Assembly: GCA_963816065.1 (NCBI GenBank)
Contig: CAWFJG010000001.1
Span: forward strand, 248,001 to 312,000
Reading direction: 5' to 3'
DNA length: 64,000 bases
Origin: Roseiarcus sp963816065
GTDB lineage: Bacteria > Pseudomonadota > Alphaproteobacteria > Rhizobiales > Beijerinckiaceae
The notes beneath the pieces are model-generated. The model was given only the letters and a program-made list of their open reading frames with translations, had not been told where the DNA came from and searched no databases. Positions 1 through 9,671 of the stretch are shown here, piece by piece. Every line of letters begins with the position of its first letter. Positions within the stretch are counted from its first letter, which is position 1. A program made the translations under genes and the position numbers.

Positions 1-1
1 C

Positions 2-259
2 GACACGGACTATGGTTTCGGCTGGTTCGGTTCAAAGAGCAATACCCGTGTCGGCTGGACGGTCGGCGCCGGCGTCGAGTACGCCATCACCAACAACGTC
101 ACGATCAAGGGCGAATATTTGTACTATAATCTCGGCACGACCAATCAAATTGGTCTTCCGAACGTGCTGACGTCGTCGACCTTCCCGGCAGCGACTGTCG
201 CGAGCAAGGTCACCTACGAAGGTTCGATCGTCCGCGCGGGCGTGAACTACAAGTTCTGA
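2..259 (+). CDS. Outer-membrane beta-barrel protein, C-terminal part (partial)
   Basis: Only the last 85 codons lie in the window; the 5' end is missing. The reading frame from base 2 gives alternating hydrophobic and polar segments with many aromatic residues and ends in Val-Asn-Tyr-Lys-Phe, a terminal phenylalanine typical of proteins inserted by the BAM machinery. The phrase GAGVEYAITNNVTIKGEYLY is characteristic of the Omp25/Omp31-like porin family common in Hyphomicrobiales, where such proteins form eight-stranded barrels in the outer membrane. A strong terminator follows 28 bases after the stop, so this is the last gene of its transcript. The family call is by pattern recognition; which member it is cannot be told from the fragment. 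Confidence 0.8.
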   Translation, partial: DTDYGFGWFGSKSNTRVGWTVGAGVEYAITNNVTIKGEYLYYNLGTTNQIGLPNVLTSSTFPAATVASKVTYEGSIVRAGVNYKF

Positions 260-287
260 TCGAAACGGTCTGACTTGATCTGATTGA

Positions 288-326
288 CCGGCGGAAAGGG
301 TAATGCCTTTCCGCCGGTTTCGTTTT
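288..326 (+). terminator. Rho-independent terminator after the porin gene
   Basis: A perfect 12-bp inverted repeat (288-299 with 306-317) with a 6-base loop is followed directly by the T-rich tract tttcgtttt. It sits 28 bases after the stop codon of the outer-membrane protein gene. This is one of the clearest intrinsic terminators in the window. Confidence 0.9.
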
Positions 327-455
327 GACCGACGCGTCCAGGACAGTTGGGGTTGCTTGCGCCCCGACAGCCGCGCAAGGCCGGACAGCGGGCCAGAGCG
401 CGGCCGGAGCTGAGCGAAGCTACGCCGGCGTACCGCGGTCTGGCGGCGTTCGGGC

Positions 456-586
456 CTAGCAGCCTGTCGGACTGGCGGTTTTCGAGACGCGCAACACATT
501 GATATTGTGACGTTTTGTGTTTATACGAAAAGACAAAAACATCAATGATATCAATGGGTGTATCGTTAAGTCCGACAGGCTCCTAG
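456..586. mobile_element. MITE-like element with IS1182-type ends
   Basis: A 131-bp block is bounded on both sides by CTAG. Just inside are 14-base inverted repeats, cagcctgtcggact at 460-473 and agtccgacaggctc at 569-582, matching at 13 of 14 positions. The same ends, also flanked by CTAG, bound the transposase-bearing insertion sequence at 9672-11274. The interior (474-568) is AT-rich compared with the surrounding DNA and has no coding potential. The simplest reading is a small non-autonomous element mobilised by that transposase; the last remnant of a deleted full-length copy is the alternative. Confidence 0.75.
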
Positions 587-1490
587 GCTCGCATCCTCGA
601 TGGACGTCCATGTGACCGCGGCGCGAAAGCGACCGCAATGTAGTACACAACCACGGGGATGGTTCTGTTGGCCAAGCGTCCCCTCGTCGACGACCCCGTG
701 CCGCTCCCGGCGTCTGCGATGGGCGAGGCTGGTTCGCCGCCCGACGATGAGCCGCCCTTTCACGCAGGTGGAGGCGCGCGGTGATGAGCGTTTGCCAGAA
801 TTACGTAATAAAAGTATTGCAGTAAAGAGAAAATTGAGGTAGGGTGAGTTTTCCGCCGCAGGATTGAATTTACAACGTGGCTTGCCGCACTTCGGATTCG
901 ATCCCGGCCGATCGGGCGCTGCCGCCCACGCGCGGCGCGTTAGGGGGTGCGACTGCGGGTGGTTTGTTTGCGTTATTGTGGCTAAAATGCGGCAAATCGA
1001 GCCAGCGACGCCCTGTCTGAGTTGTCTGAGTCGGAATTTTGCACTTAAGATCTTGAAATTGCTCGACGCTTCTCCGAAAATGACACTTACCGAAGCGAGG
1101 TTTTCTGCCTGTTTCTGCCCGTTCCGGCCCTTGGTCGCGGCAATTCCGGCCTGCGGACGGCTCAAAAGGACCAAAAAGCGCACGTCGAAGCGCGCCATTT
1201 GGGTCGGGTTCGTCTTCGTTGAATTATGTCTTTCCGGCGCCATCTGGTCCCGCTTGAATCAGCTTGCCCGCGGGCGCGCGTCGGGGAGACTCGGCCGAGA
1301 GGGCCTCGCCCCGCGGCCTCCGGAAACTCGGCCTTGGTGGGGATAGTCTCCGTCCTCGAGGGCGTGCGAGCGGCCAGCGCTGGCAACCCCTCAGCGCCCC
1401 GGTGTGCTTCGGCGCCCTCTTGTGATATGGTAACCTTGGACCGCGCGCTCCGGCGGCGAGCGCCGCTCCGTCGTGAGAAGGGGGAACACG
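587..1490. other. 900-bp stretch without a supported gene
   Basis: Open frames exist on both strands (for example 864-1346 plus and 566-1243 minus), but they overlap each other, lack ribosome binding sites and give low-complexity Arg/Ala/Pro-rich translations with no recognisable domain. There is a short AT-rich patch near 800-840. I see no RNA gene or clear repeat here. It probably contains decayed sequence plus the promoter of the gene that begins at 1491. Confidence 0.5.
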
Positions 1491-2360
1491 ATGCAGGTGA
1501 AGGTCCCGCAACTGTCGGTCAAGCAGGCTGGCCTCCGGACGATCGCCATCGGCCAGCTTGGCCTCGGACCGATTTCGGTCGGCACGCTGGCCCTCGACAA
1601 TCTCGGTTTCGCCCTGAATGCCGCCCACGCGGTGCTGCACGACGTTCACGCGACGCTGACGCTCTCCATCCGGCTCGATTGGGGCGTTCATGTCGGTCTG
1701 CCCGACGGCATCCCGGACATCAACATCAGCGACACCGTGACCTTCTCGATGGGATTCACCCTGCCGGTCGGGACGGTGACCATTCCGTCGCTCAGCAATC
1801 TGCAGTTCAATATTCCCAACGTGACCGCGCAGAACCTGTCGGTCAACGCCAGCCCGGTCGCCGTGCAGCTCAACAACGTGACGGCCGACAATATCCACGC
1901 CGTCAACACGGCGGTCCCGAGCAACGGCTTTACGCTCTCGGGGCTTGCGTTCGGGTCGCTCACGGCGACGGGTCTGGGCGTGCCCGCTGCGACGGTCGGA
2001 CAGGCGACCGTCGGGCATGTTCACGGCGACCCCGCGGCGATCCCGGCCTTGTCGCTAAGCAACCTGAAACTGCCCGCGGCGCAGATCCCGACAATCGACA
2101 GCACGGTCCCGCTCACCATCCCGCTCGTCTTCGAGGGACCGGCGGCGGGATTCGATGCGGGCATCCTAAGAGTGAAATTGACGATCACGCCTTCGCTGAC
2201 GACCGAGGTCAATCATCTGCAGATCACGGGCGCGACGGCGTCAGCCACCGCCGGGCAAGTCGTCCTGCACGACGTCACCCTGCCCTACGACGCGCTGAAC
2301 CTCACCCTGTCGCAGATCGGCGTCGACACGATCGACATCCCCAACTTCACGGTTGGATAA
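1491..2360 (+). CDS. Hypothetical protein with beta-solenoid-like repeats
   Basis: I do not recognise this 289-residue protein. The ATG at 1491 is preceded by a good ribosome binding site (aaggggg, 1479-1485), which is why it is preferred to the in-frame GTG at 1473. The sequence has no cysteine, no evident signal peptide and no membrane segment. It is rich in Val, Leu, Ile, Asn, Thr and Gly, in short alternating stretches such as LSNLQFNIPNVTAQNLSVN, which recur through the whole length. That spacing suggests a parallel beta-helix or beta-sandwich that could be surface-exposed or structural. The next gene follows after 11 bases with its own strong ribosome binding site, so the two are almost certainly co-transcribed. 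Function is unknown. Confidence 0.75.
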   Translation: MQVKVPQLSVKQAGLRTIAIGQLGLGPISVGTLALDNLGFALNAAHAVLHDVHATLTLSIRLDWGVHVGLPDGIPDINISDTVTFSMGFTLPVGTVTIPSLSNLQFNIPNVTAQNLSVNASPVAVQLNNVTADNIHAVNTAVPSNGFTLSGLAFGSLTATGLGVPAATVGQATVGHVHGDPAAIPALSLSNLKLPAAQIPTIDSTVPLTIPLVFEGPAAGFDAGILRVKLTITPSLTTEVNHLQITGATASATAGQVVLHDVTLPYDALNLTLSQIGVDTIDIPNFTVG

Positions 2361-2371
2361 AGGAGGCTCCC

Positions 2372-2650
2372 ATGGCCGACGACCCGAACGTGGTGCAGAT
2401 CCCGGTGACGCGCCATGATCTCAACCTCACGCTTCAGGATCTCATGACGCCGCTCACGACCTTTGCCGATCGGCACGGGACGACGCTCGCCTCGGCGCCC
2501 GAGGCGCAGCAGCACGCGACCGCGCTCGCGACGCTGGCGGGCCAAATCGTTTCCATCGCCGGCCATCTCGACGCGATCGCGCCGCATCTCCTGTCGCCGA
2601 CCGGGCCGGTCGCCGCCGCCGGAGCGCCAGCGGGCCAGAAGGACAAGTAG
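2372..2650 (+). CDS. Small hypothetical protein, partner of the preceding gene
   Basis: This is a 92-residue protein starting at the ATG at 2372, with an ideal ribosome binding site (aaggagg, 2360-2366) that overlaps the stop of the upstream gene. The N-terminal 25 residues are mixed; the middle (about 30-72) is predicted helical by its Ala/Leu/His pattern, and the tail is Pro/Ala/Gly-rich and ends in Lys-Asp-Lys. There is no signal peptide, membrane helix or recognised domain. Tight coupling to the 289-residue protein suggests they act together, for example as a structural protein and its helper, but this is inference only. Confidence 0.7.
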   Translation: MADDPNVVQIPVTRHDLNLTLQDLMTPLTTFADRHGTTLASAPEAQQHATALATLAGQIVSIAGHLDAIAPHLLSPTGPVAAAGAPAGQKDK

Positions 2651-2703
2651 CGCCGCCGACCACGACCTGCCGCCCGAAAGCCAGCGTGAGGTCTGAACCG
2701 CCG

Positions 2704-3630
2704 CTACTCCACTCCCAATCCGCGCGCCCTTTCGCGCAGCGCCAAAAACGCGCCGCAAGCCACCACGATGGCCGCGCCGATCAGGGTCGCGACCGGCGGG
2801 ACGTCGCCGAACACGAGAAGGCCCGAGACGATCATCCAGATGAGCTGGGTGTAGGAGAAGGACGTCAGCACCGGCGCCGGCGCGTATTTGTGGGCGACGA
2901 TCACCAGCGCGTGTCCCGCGGCGCCAAAAACGCCGAGGCCCGCCATCACCGCCCAGACATGAACGGGCTGCGGCGTCGTCCAGGTCCACAGGAGCAAGGG
3001 CGTGGTCAGGATAACGCCGGCCGCCTGCGTCCAGACGAGAGTCGTATGCGAGGAGTCGACGCCGGCGAGCTTGCGGGTCGCGAGAAAATAGCCGGCGTTG
3101 CAAAGGACGCCGGCGATGGCGATCAGCACGACGGGCTGGAAGGCGCTCGTTCCCGGGCGGGTGGCGATCAACACGCCGACAAAGCCGAACGCAATCGCGA
3201 TCATGCGCTCCCGGCCGACCCGCTCGCCGAGCAGAGGTCCGGCCGCAAGCGCCACGAGAATCGGCAGGAGGAACGAGATCGTCGCCGTTTCGGCGAGTTG
3301 CAGTCTGCGCAGCGCGACCACCCCGAATGCCGTGGAGCCGAGCAGGAACAGCGAGCGTAGGGCCTGCAACCCCGGCCGCTTCGACCAAAGCGCGGCCGGC
3401 CGCGACCACGGGCGCGCCGCAAGGAGGGCGAAAACGCTTGCCCCCATATAGCGCGCCCAGACGATCTCGGAGATCGGCAGGCGCTGGCTGAGCCATTTCG
3501 ATGAGGTGTCGAGCCCGGTGAAAAGCAGCATCGCACCACACATCAGCGCGATCGCGACGATGCGCAGGTGGCGATCTTCGGCGGCCGCGGCGACGACGCG
3601 GCGTTTCTCGGTCGCGGAGAGCGGTCTCAC
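2704..3630 (-). CDS. EamA/DMT-family transporter
   Basis: This 308-residue polytopic inner-membrane protein has about ten hydrophobic segments arranged as two EamA repeats (roughly residues 22-155 and 168-300), the standard layout and length of drug/metabolite transporters that export amino acids, metabolites or drugs. The motif LGERVGRERMIAIAFGFVGV near residue 135 is typical of the end of the first repeat. The start is a GTG whose codon overlaps the stop of the homoserine dehydrogenase gene upstream, implying translational coupling. Substrate cannot be told from sequence; the pairing with a threonine/methionine pathway gene makes amino-acid export a reasonable guess. Confidence 0.88.
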   Translation of the reverse strand: MRPLSATEKRRVVAAAAEDRHLRIVAIALMCGAMLLFTGLDTSSKWLSQRLPISEIVWARYMGASVFALLAARPWSRPAALWSKRPGLQALRSLFLLGSTAFGVVALRRLQLAETATISFLLPILVALAAGPLLGERVGRERMIAIAFGFVGVLIATRPGTSAFQPVVLIAIAGVLCNAGYFLATRKLAGVDSSHTTLVWTQAAGVILTTPLLLWTWTTPQPVHVWAVMAGLGVFGAAGHALVIVAHKYAPAPVLTSFSYTQLIWMIVSGLLVFGDVPPVATLIGAAIVVACGAFLALRERARGLGVE

Positions 3631-4934
3631 GCCATGTCACGCTCGATCCGGATGACCTGCGGCTTCTCGCGCACGACGCCGTCTTCGACCGCCCGCGCAA
3701 GCGCGTCGCGAACCGAGGCCTCGGTGGTGCCGTGGGTCATCAGGACGACCGGCACCACGCCCGATGCGGCCGCTTCCCTCGTCGCCCGTTTCTGCATGAT
3801 CGCCTCGAGCGAGACCATGCGCTCGCCGAAGCGCGCCGCGATCGCGCCCATCGCGCCCGGTTTGTTGACGACTGCGAGCCGGACGTAATAGCCGCCTTCG
3901 TGGCGTTGCATCGGCACCCGATCGGCGTCGAGCAGCGACGCCGCGGGACGCCCGAACATCGGCACGCGCGTTCCCCGGGCGACGTCGACGAGGTCAGCCG
4001 CGACGGCGGACGCGGTGGCGTCGCCGCCTGCCCCCGGCCCGACGAGCGTAAGTTCGCCGATTGCGTCGCCGTCAATCGACACGGCGTTCAGGACGCCCAT
4101 CGTCTGTGCGAGCGGCGCGCTCTTGTCGACCATGGTCGGGTGGACGCGCTGCTCAACGCCGTGCGGTGTCCGCTCGGCCACCCCAAGGAGCTTGATGCGG
4201 AAGCCGAGCTCGTCGGCGGCGGCAAGATCGGCGAGCGTGATCGATTCGATTCCCTCGACCGCTACGGCCGTGGCGTCGATTTTCGAGCCGAAGGCAAGCG
4301 AAGCCAGAATGGAAAGCTTATGGGCGGTGTCAAAGCCGCCGACGTCGAAGGTTGGATCGGCCTCGGCGTAGCCCAATCGCTGCGCGTCGGCGAGGCAGAC
4401 GTCGAACGGCAGCTTCTCCGCCTCCATACGCGACAATATGTAGTTGCAGGTGCCATTGAGAATGCCCGAAACCCGGTTGATCGCGTTGCCAGCCAGGCTC
4501 TCGCGCAGCGTCTTGATCACCGGAATGCCGCCGCCGACCGCCCCCTCGTAAAACAGAGTGGCGCCATGCGCCTCAGACAGTTCGGCGAGTTCGAGCCCGT
4601 GCTCGGCGAGCATCGCCTTGTTGGCGGTAACGACCGGCAATCCTCGCCGAAGCGCGGCCTTGACCGCCTCGAAGGCGATCCCATTCGCCCCCCCGATCAG
4701 TTCGACAAATACATCGATGTCGGCCTCGGCCGCCAGTTTCGCTGCATCCTCATGGAAGTGGGCGTTGCCGAGTTCTGGCTGCCCGTCCCGCCTGCGACGC
4801 GCGCTATAGCCCTGAAGTGCAAGCGCGCGCCCCGAACGCTCGGCCAGCGCATCGCACCGCCGTCGCAGCAGACGCGTCAAGCCGGTCCCGACCACGCCAA
4901 GACCGGCGACGCCCAACCGCAGCGGCTCTGTCAT
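3627..4934 (-). CDS. hom: Homoserine dehydrogenase
   Basis: Homoserine dehydrogenase reduces aspartate semialdehyde to homoserine with NAD(P)H, the branch point to threonine and methionine. The 435-residue product has an N-terminal Rossmann motif GLGVVGTG (about residues 11-18), the catalytic-domain signatures EGAVGGGIP and GILNGTCNYIL, and a C-terminal ACT domain (about 355-430) used for feedback control by threonine. Length is normal for the monofunctional enzyme with ACT domain. The ATG at 4934 is preferred to an upstream in-frame start at 5003 because the family begins about five residues before the Rossmann strand. The gene overlaps the start of the EamA transporter gene by four bases. 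Confidence 0.95.
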   Translation of the reverse strand: MTEPLRLGVAGLGVVGTGLTRLLRRRCDALAERSGRALALQGYSARRRRDGQPELGNAHFHEDAAKLAAEADIDVFVELIGGANGIAFEAVKAALRRGLPVVTANKAMLAEHGLELAELSEAHGATLFYEGAVGGGIPVIKTLRESLAGNAINRVSGILNGTCNYILSRMEAEKLPFDVCLADAQRLGYAEADPTFDVGGFDTAHKLSILASLAFGSKIDATAVAVEGIESITLADLAAADELGFRIKLLGVAERTPHGVEQRVHPTMVDKSAPLAQTMGVLNAVSIDGDAIGELTLVGPGAGGDATASAVAADLVDVARGTRVPMFGRPAASLLDADRVPMQRHEGGYYVRLAVVNKPGAMGAIAARFGERMVSLEAIMQKRATREAAASGVVPVVLMTHGTTEASVRDALARAVEDGVVREKPQVIRIERDMA

Positions 4935-5019
4935 TGTACTGGCTCCGATTTCCGGGCATGACACTTGGGCGTCGTTTCTGCCCGAGTTGCGGTCCCGGAT
5001 CAACGAAGCTCAGGCGGCC

Positions 5020-5435
5020 TCAGCCCCAGCGCTCAGCCGCGGATTTCTTCTTTGTCTTACGCTCCTTGCGCGCAGCATAACGCGCGTCGCGCTCGAGCTT
5101 TTTCTCGAATTCGAGGCGCTCCTGCTCTGCACGCGCGCGCGCGGCCTCGGCCTCGCGGGCCAGCGCCTCGAGGCGCAACTGCTCCTGCCGGGCGGCCTCC
5201 TCCGCCGCCTTGCGGGCGGCTTCGACGGCGGCGGCTTCAGCGCGTCGCTGGGCGCGCTCGACTTCGCGAACCGCGCGCGATTCAGAATCGCCTTGCGCCT
5301 GGCCTCGCGCTCGAGAACCACCGGATCGTTGGGGTCGTACTTGGCGGTGGAGAGAAATTTGTCGGCCATCGCCTTGCGCGCCTTGGCGGCAGCCGCCTGG
5401 CGATCGGCGAAGCTGTTAGAGTTCATAAATGACAT
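5020..5435 (-). pseudogene. DUF6481 family protein, frameshifted
   Basis: The N-terminal part, beginning MSFMNSNSFADRQAAAAKAR, matches the small DUF6481 proteins of alphaproteobacteria. Near 5284 the frame must change by one missing base; the frame then continues with the expected long Glu/Arg/Ala-rich helix (from ESRAVREVERAQRR onward) and the basic tail that ends Ala-Glu-Arg-Trp-Gly at 5020. Reconstructed, the product is about 138 residues, mostly charged coiled-coil-like helix, probably cytosolic. Function of the family is unknown. The shift may be a sequencing error, since everything on either side is intact. Confidence 0.75.
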
Positions 5436-5659
5436 CGCGTTCCTGGAGCGATTGGTTGTCGGGGATGCGAGCTCATGCCACAACGCACGCCTTTCGGCAA
5501 CATTGTTGATCGCATTGCAGCGTTGCGGTGAGAACGCATCAGCGCCGCGCGTGGCGGCGGTCGCGTCGTAATATAGTCGAAGGGACCGTTGCTTCAAGGC
5601 GTTGAACGTGTTCCAATCGCCTTTTGCCCGGAAGAGGCGAGCGATTCAGGGAGAGACAA

Positions 5660-6466
5660 ATGGCGATCATGGTTGATGCTGGGCCTCCTGCGGCGATGAG
5701 CCGCTCCGCTCGCGAACCGCGCCGGCTGGAGATTCGCACGATCCGTGTCGCTGATCTGATCGAGTGCATCGAGAAGGGAGTGAAGGACTTCACGCGGTCG
5801 TCAAAGTACGGAATGTTCTTCGGCGCCTTCTACGCCGTCGGCGGAGCGCTGATCGTCTGGTTGGCCGTCTACACGGGCTACTGGTACCTCGCTTATCCAC
5901 TAATCATGGGATTCGCGTTGCTTGCCCCTTTCGGCGCTGCGGGGACGTATGAGATTTCGCGCCGCCTTGAAGCCGGTCAGCCCTTGTCCTGGGCATCCGT
6001 GCTAGGCGCCGTCTGGAGCCGCACCGGTCAGGACCTCGGCTGGCTAGCACTCGTCAGTCTGTTCACGTTTATGATCTGGATGGATATTGCGGTCTTCCTG
6101 TATTTGATGTTCTACGGTAATGGTTTGTCGTCATTTGCCGACATCTTCGCTAGCGTCTTCACGACCCCGTACGGGTTGCTGTTTCTCCTGGCCGGCAATA
6201 GCGTCGGCGCAATCATCGCCTTCTGCGTGTTCTCCTTCACCGCCGTCTCGCCGCCCCTTGTGGTCGATCGCGACGTTGATGTCGTGACAGCACTAACGAC
6301 CAGCGTTCGTGCGGTCGCGGCCAATCCGCAGACCATGCTCGCCTGGATGGTGGTGATCGGAATGGACCTTGCGGTGTCGTTCGTCACCTTTCATATCGCG
6401 CTGCTGGTGCTCTTCCCGATCCTCGGGCACACTACCTGGCACCTTTACCGCAAGCTGATCGTCTGA
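5660..6466 (+). CDS. DUF2189 integral membrane protein
   Basis: This 268-residue protein starts at the ATG at 5660, which has a gagag ribosome binding site; the N-terminal 45 residues are cytosolic and contain the family's typical phrase DLIECIEKGVKDF. About five or six membrane helices follow. The conserved block FGAAGTYEISRRLEAGQPLS and the closing GHTTWHLYRKLI identify the DUF2189 family, which is widespread in alphaproteobacteria and has no established role. It stands alone between the broken DUF6481 gene and mutS. Confidence 0.85.
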   Translation: MAIMVDAGPPAAMSRSAREPRRLEIRTIRVADLIECIEKGVKDFTRSSKYGMFFGAFYAVGGALIVWLAVYTGYWYLAYPLIMGFALLAPFGAAGTYEISRRLEAGQPLSWASVLGAVWSRTGQDLGWLALVSLFTFMIWMDIAVFLYLMFYGNGLSSFADIFASVFTTPYGLLFLLAGNSVGAIIAFCVFSFTAVSPPLVVDRDVDVVTALTTSVRAVAANPQTMLAWMVVIGMDLAVSFVTFHIALLVLFPILGHTTWHLYRKLIV

Positions 6467-6827
6467 CGCCGCGATGGCGGCGCTGGACGTCCGTTTGGGG
6501 TGGCGAATGGGAAACCGCTCCGATTGCAGGGCGATAGCCGGCTGACGGGGTGCCTGGACTTCTCGCGCGCCAGCAGGGTCATCAAGACTTGGCGGTGCGG
6601 GCGTCCTTGTGCAACTGCGCCCGCATCGCTTGGCGATCGCGGCCTGGGCGACGACGGCCGCCGGGCGATTCTCGCACTAATCCAGCAGCCTCCAGCCGGA
6701 CGGCGCGTCCGTTCGGCGACTATGATCGCCCCAAGGCGCGCAATCGGACGGCGCCGAAGTCGAAGCGCCAGATGCGGGACCGCGAACCGTCAGCCTTGAA
6801 CGGCCGAGCTTTAGGCTGCCTCGACCG
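6467..6827. other. Intergenic stretch between DUF2189 gene and mutS
   Basis: About 360 bases with no supported gene. Short overlapping open frames are present on the plus strand, but they have no ribosome binding site and Arg/Pro-rich translations. It is the meeting point of two converging genes; no clear terminator hairpin with a T tract was found. Confidence 0.4.
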
Positions 6828-9521
6828 TCACAATAGCCTCTTTAGCGCATAGAGGGCCGCGTGCGCATCGCGTGGGCTCAATTCGTCTGGGTCGAGCGCA
6901 CCGACGGCTTCGCGCAAAGCGTCGTGGGGCGGCGGCGCGGGCTCTTTCGGCTCAAAGGAAAAAAGCGGCAGGGAATCGAGCGTGCCGCTCGGCTGCGACG
7001 CTTCGAGATCCGCCAGCACTTTGCGCGCCCGCCGCAGCACCGAGGCCGGAAGGCCCGCCAACTTGGCGACCTGGATCCCATAGGAACGATCGGCGGCGCC
7101 CGGCGCGACTTCGTGCAGGAACACTAGATTGCCCTTGAATTCGCTGATCCGCATTGTGAGGTTGACGAGCCTTGGCAACGTTTCGGCAAGTCGCGTCAGC
7201 TCGTGAAAATGGGTGGCGAACAGCGCCCGCGAGCGGTTTGCGCTGTTCAGGTGCTCGACACAGGCGTAGGCGATCGAGAGCCCATCAAAGGTCGCCGTCC
7301 CGCGCCCGATCTCGTCTAGAATGACGAGCGAGCGCGCCGTCGCCTGATTGAGGATCGCCGCCGTCTCGACCATCTCGACCATGAAGGTCGAGCGGCCGCG
7401 CGCGAGATCGTCCGCCGCGCCGACGCGCGAAAAAAGCCGGTCGACAACGCCGATATGGGCTCGGCGCGCCGGGACGTAGGATCCCATCTGGGCGATCAGC
7501 GCGATCAACGCATTCTGGCGCAGATAGGTCGATTTGCCCGCCATGTTGGGTCCGGTCACCACGGCGATCCGGCCGCCGTCGGCGATATCGCCGGTAAGGT
7601 CGCAGTCGTTGGCGACGAACGGTTCGCCTGCGGCCCTCAGCGCCGCCTCGACCACCGGGTGCCGGCCGCCCTCGATGCGAAAGGCAAGCGAGGAATCGAC
7701 CCTCGGCCGGCTCCAATCGCGCTTTGCCGCCAACTCCGCCAGCGCCGAGGCGACGTCGACGGCGGCGATCGCACCGCCGAAAGCTCGCAACGCCTCGCCC
7801 TCGGCGAGGCATGCTTGGCGCAAACGCTCGAAGGCGTCGAGTTCGAGTTCAGCGCCCGGTCCGCGGCGGAGGCGATCTTGGCCTCGAGTTCGACCAACGC
7901 GTTGGTGGTGAAGCGCAGCGCTCCCGCCATGGTCTGGCGATGGATGAAGGTCGCGTTTATGGGCGGCTGGAGCAGCGCGTCGCTCTGCGCCTGCGGCGCC
8001 TCGATATAATAGCCTAGAACATTGTTGTGACGGATCTTGAGCTGGCGAACGCCGGTGTCCGCGGCGTAAGTCGCCTGCATGTCGGCGATCACCCGCCGGC
8101 TTTCGTCACGCAACGCTCGCGCCTCGTCGAGCGGCGGCAGCGCGCCGGCGCGGACGAAGCCGCCGTCGCGCTTGACGAGCGGCAGGTCGTCGGCGAGCGT
8201 CGCCCGAAGCTCGGCGTTCAGCGTCCCGCAATTCGTTCGGAAGGCCGCATACGCGCGCATTAGCTCGGGCGGCAGGTCCCCAGCCGACTGCAAAATGCGC
8301 GCGAGCGCGGCCGACGCCGCGACGCCGTCACGGACGGCGGCCAGGTCGCGCGGGCCTGCGCGATCGAGGCTCAGGCGCGAAAGCGAGCGCAGGAAATCGG
8401 GCGCGCCGGCAAGCTCGCGGCGCAGCGCATCTCGCGTCGGCGCGGCCTCGATCCAGAACGCGATCGCGTCGAGCCGTTCGTCAATCGTGGCCGGATCGGT
8501 CAGCGGACCCGCGAGACGCTCGGCCAGAAGGCGGGCGCCGGCGGGCGTCACAGTGAGGTCGATGGTCGCAAGCAGCGATCCCTCGCGCGCGCCGCCCAGC
8601 GTCCGCGTAAGCTCGAGGTTGGCGCGCGTCGCCGAATCGATCTCGAGGCTCGCGCCGCGCGCCGCGTCGGGTTGGCGGCGACAGGGCCGGACGCGCCTCG
8701 AATTGCGTGCGCTTGACGTAGGCGAGCGCCAGCGACGCCGCCGCGATCTCCGCCCGCGTAAAGGCGCCGAAGCCGTCGAGGGTCTCGACGCCGTAGAATT
8801 CGCACACCCGCCGCTCTGGCGCCGACCCATCAGCCGGCTCGCGCGCGAGCGGAGTCGCCGGAACGCCGAGTTCGGCGACGAGACGCCCGAACGCCGGCTC
8901 GTCGAACACTGCCTGCGAAGCGACAAGCTCAGAGGGTTCAAGCCGCGCGATCTCGGCGGCAAGCCTCGTTTCGTCCGCCTCTGACAGGGCGAACGCCCCG
9001 GTCGAGAGATCGAGCGCAGCGAGCCCATAGGACGAGCGCCCGTCGCTCGCGCGGACTTTCTGTGCAGCGACGAGTAGCCGCGCCCGACCAGGCTCGAGCA
9101 GGCGTTCCTCGGTGATGGTGCCGGGCGTGACAAGCCGCACGACGTTCCGCTTTACGACCGATTTCGCCCCACGCCGTTTCGCCTCGGCGGGATCCTCGAC
9201 CTGTTCGCAGACCGCGACACGATGGCCAAGCGCGATCAGCCGGTTGAGGTAGTCATCGGCCCGCTCGATCGGCACGCCGCACATAGGGATGTCCTCGCCA
9301 TCGTGCTTGCCGCGCTTGGTGAGCACGATGCCAAGCGCCCGGCTCGCGACTTCCGCGTCGTCGAAAAAGAGCTCGTAGAAATCGCCCATGCGGTAGAACA
9401 GCAGAGAACCTGGATTGGCCGCCTTGATCTCGAAGTACTGCGCCATCATCGGCGTCAGGCGCTGAGGTCCGTCTCCGAGGCTGGGATTACCGGCAGCAGG
9501 GTTTATGGTCGTGGCGTTCAT
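6828..9521 (-). pseudogene. mutS: DNA mismatch repair ATPase MutS, two frameshifts
   Basis: MutS recognises mismatches and small loops and, as a clamp on DNA, recruits MutL. The reconstructed length of about 898 residues is normal. The N-terminal mismatch-binding domain (GSLLFYRMGDFYELFFDDAE), the connector, lever and clamp regions, and the C-terminal ABC-type ATPase (TGPNMAGKST, then STFMVEMVETA, then LDEIGRGTATFDG) are all present, but in three reading frames. One base is missing near 8676 (within the core after the connector) and one near 7850 (before the ATPase domain). As written, no full-length protein can be made. The ATG at 9521 is chosen; an upstream TTG at 9539 is less likely. Either sequence errors or a true mutator allele would explain the shifts. 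Confidence 0.9.
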
Positions 9522-9671
9522 CGGGCGCGACCCTAGCAAATCGGCGCCAGCCCGTGAGGGCGCAACTCGCGTTATCCACGGGACCCGCGGCTAAACCAAA
9601 TAGCGTTGAGTGGACGGACAAAATTGTCAACGAGTTCGCTTCGAGCGCGGCGACGCGGTCAATGAGCGCGT

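Noticed and set aside
864..1346. Open frame of 160 codons on the plus strand in the first intergenic stretch
   Set aside because: No ribosome binding site, low-complexity translation, overlapped by equally long frames on the other strand, and no recognisable domain.
3732..4961. 409-codon plus-strand frame opposite homoserine dehydrogenase
   Set aside because: Antisense shadow of hom, with no start signal or domain.
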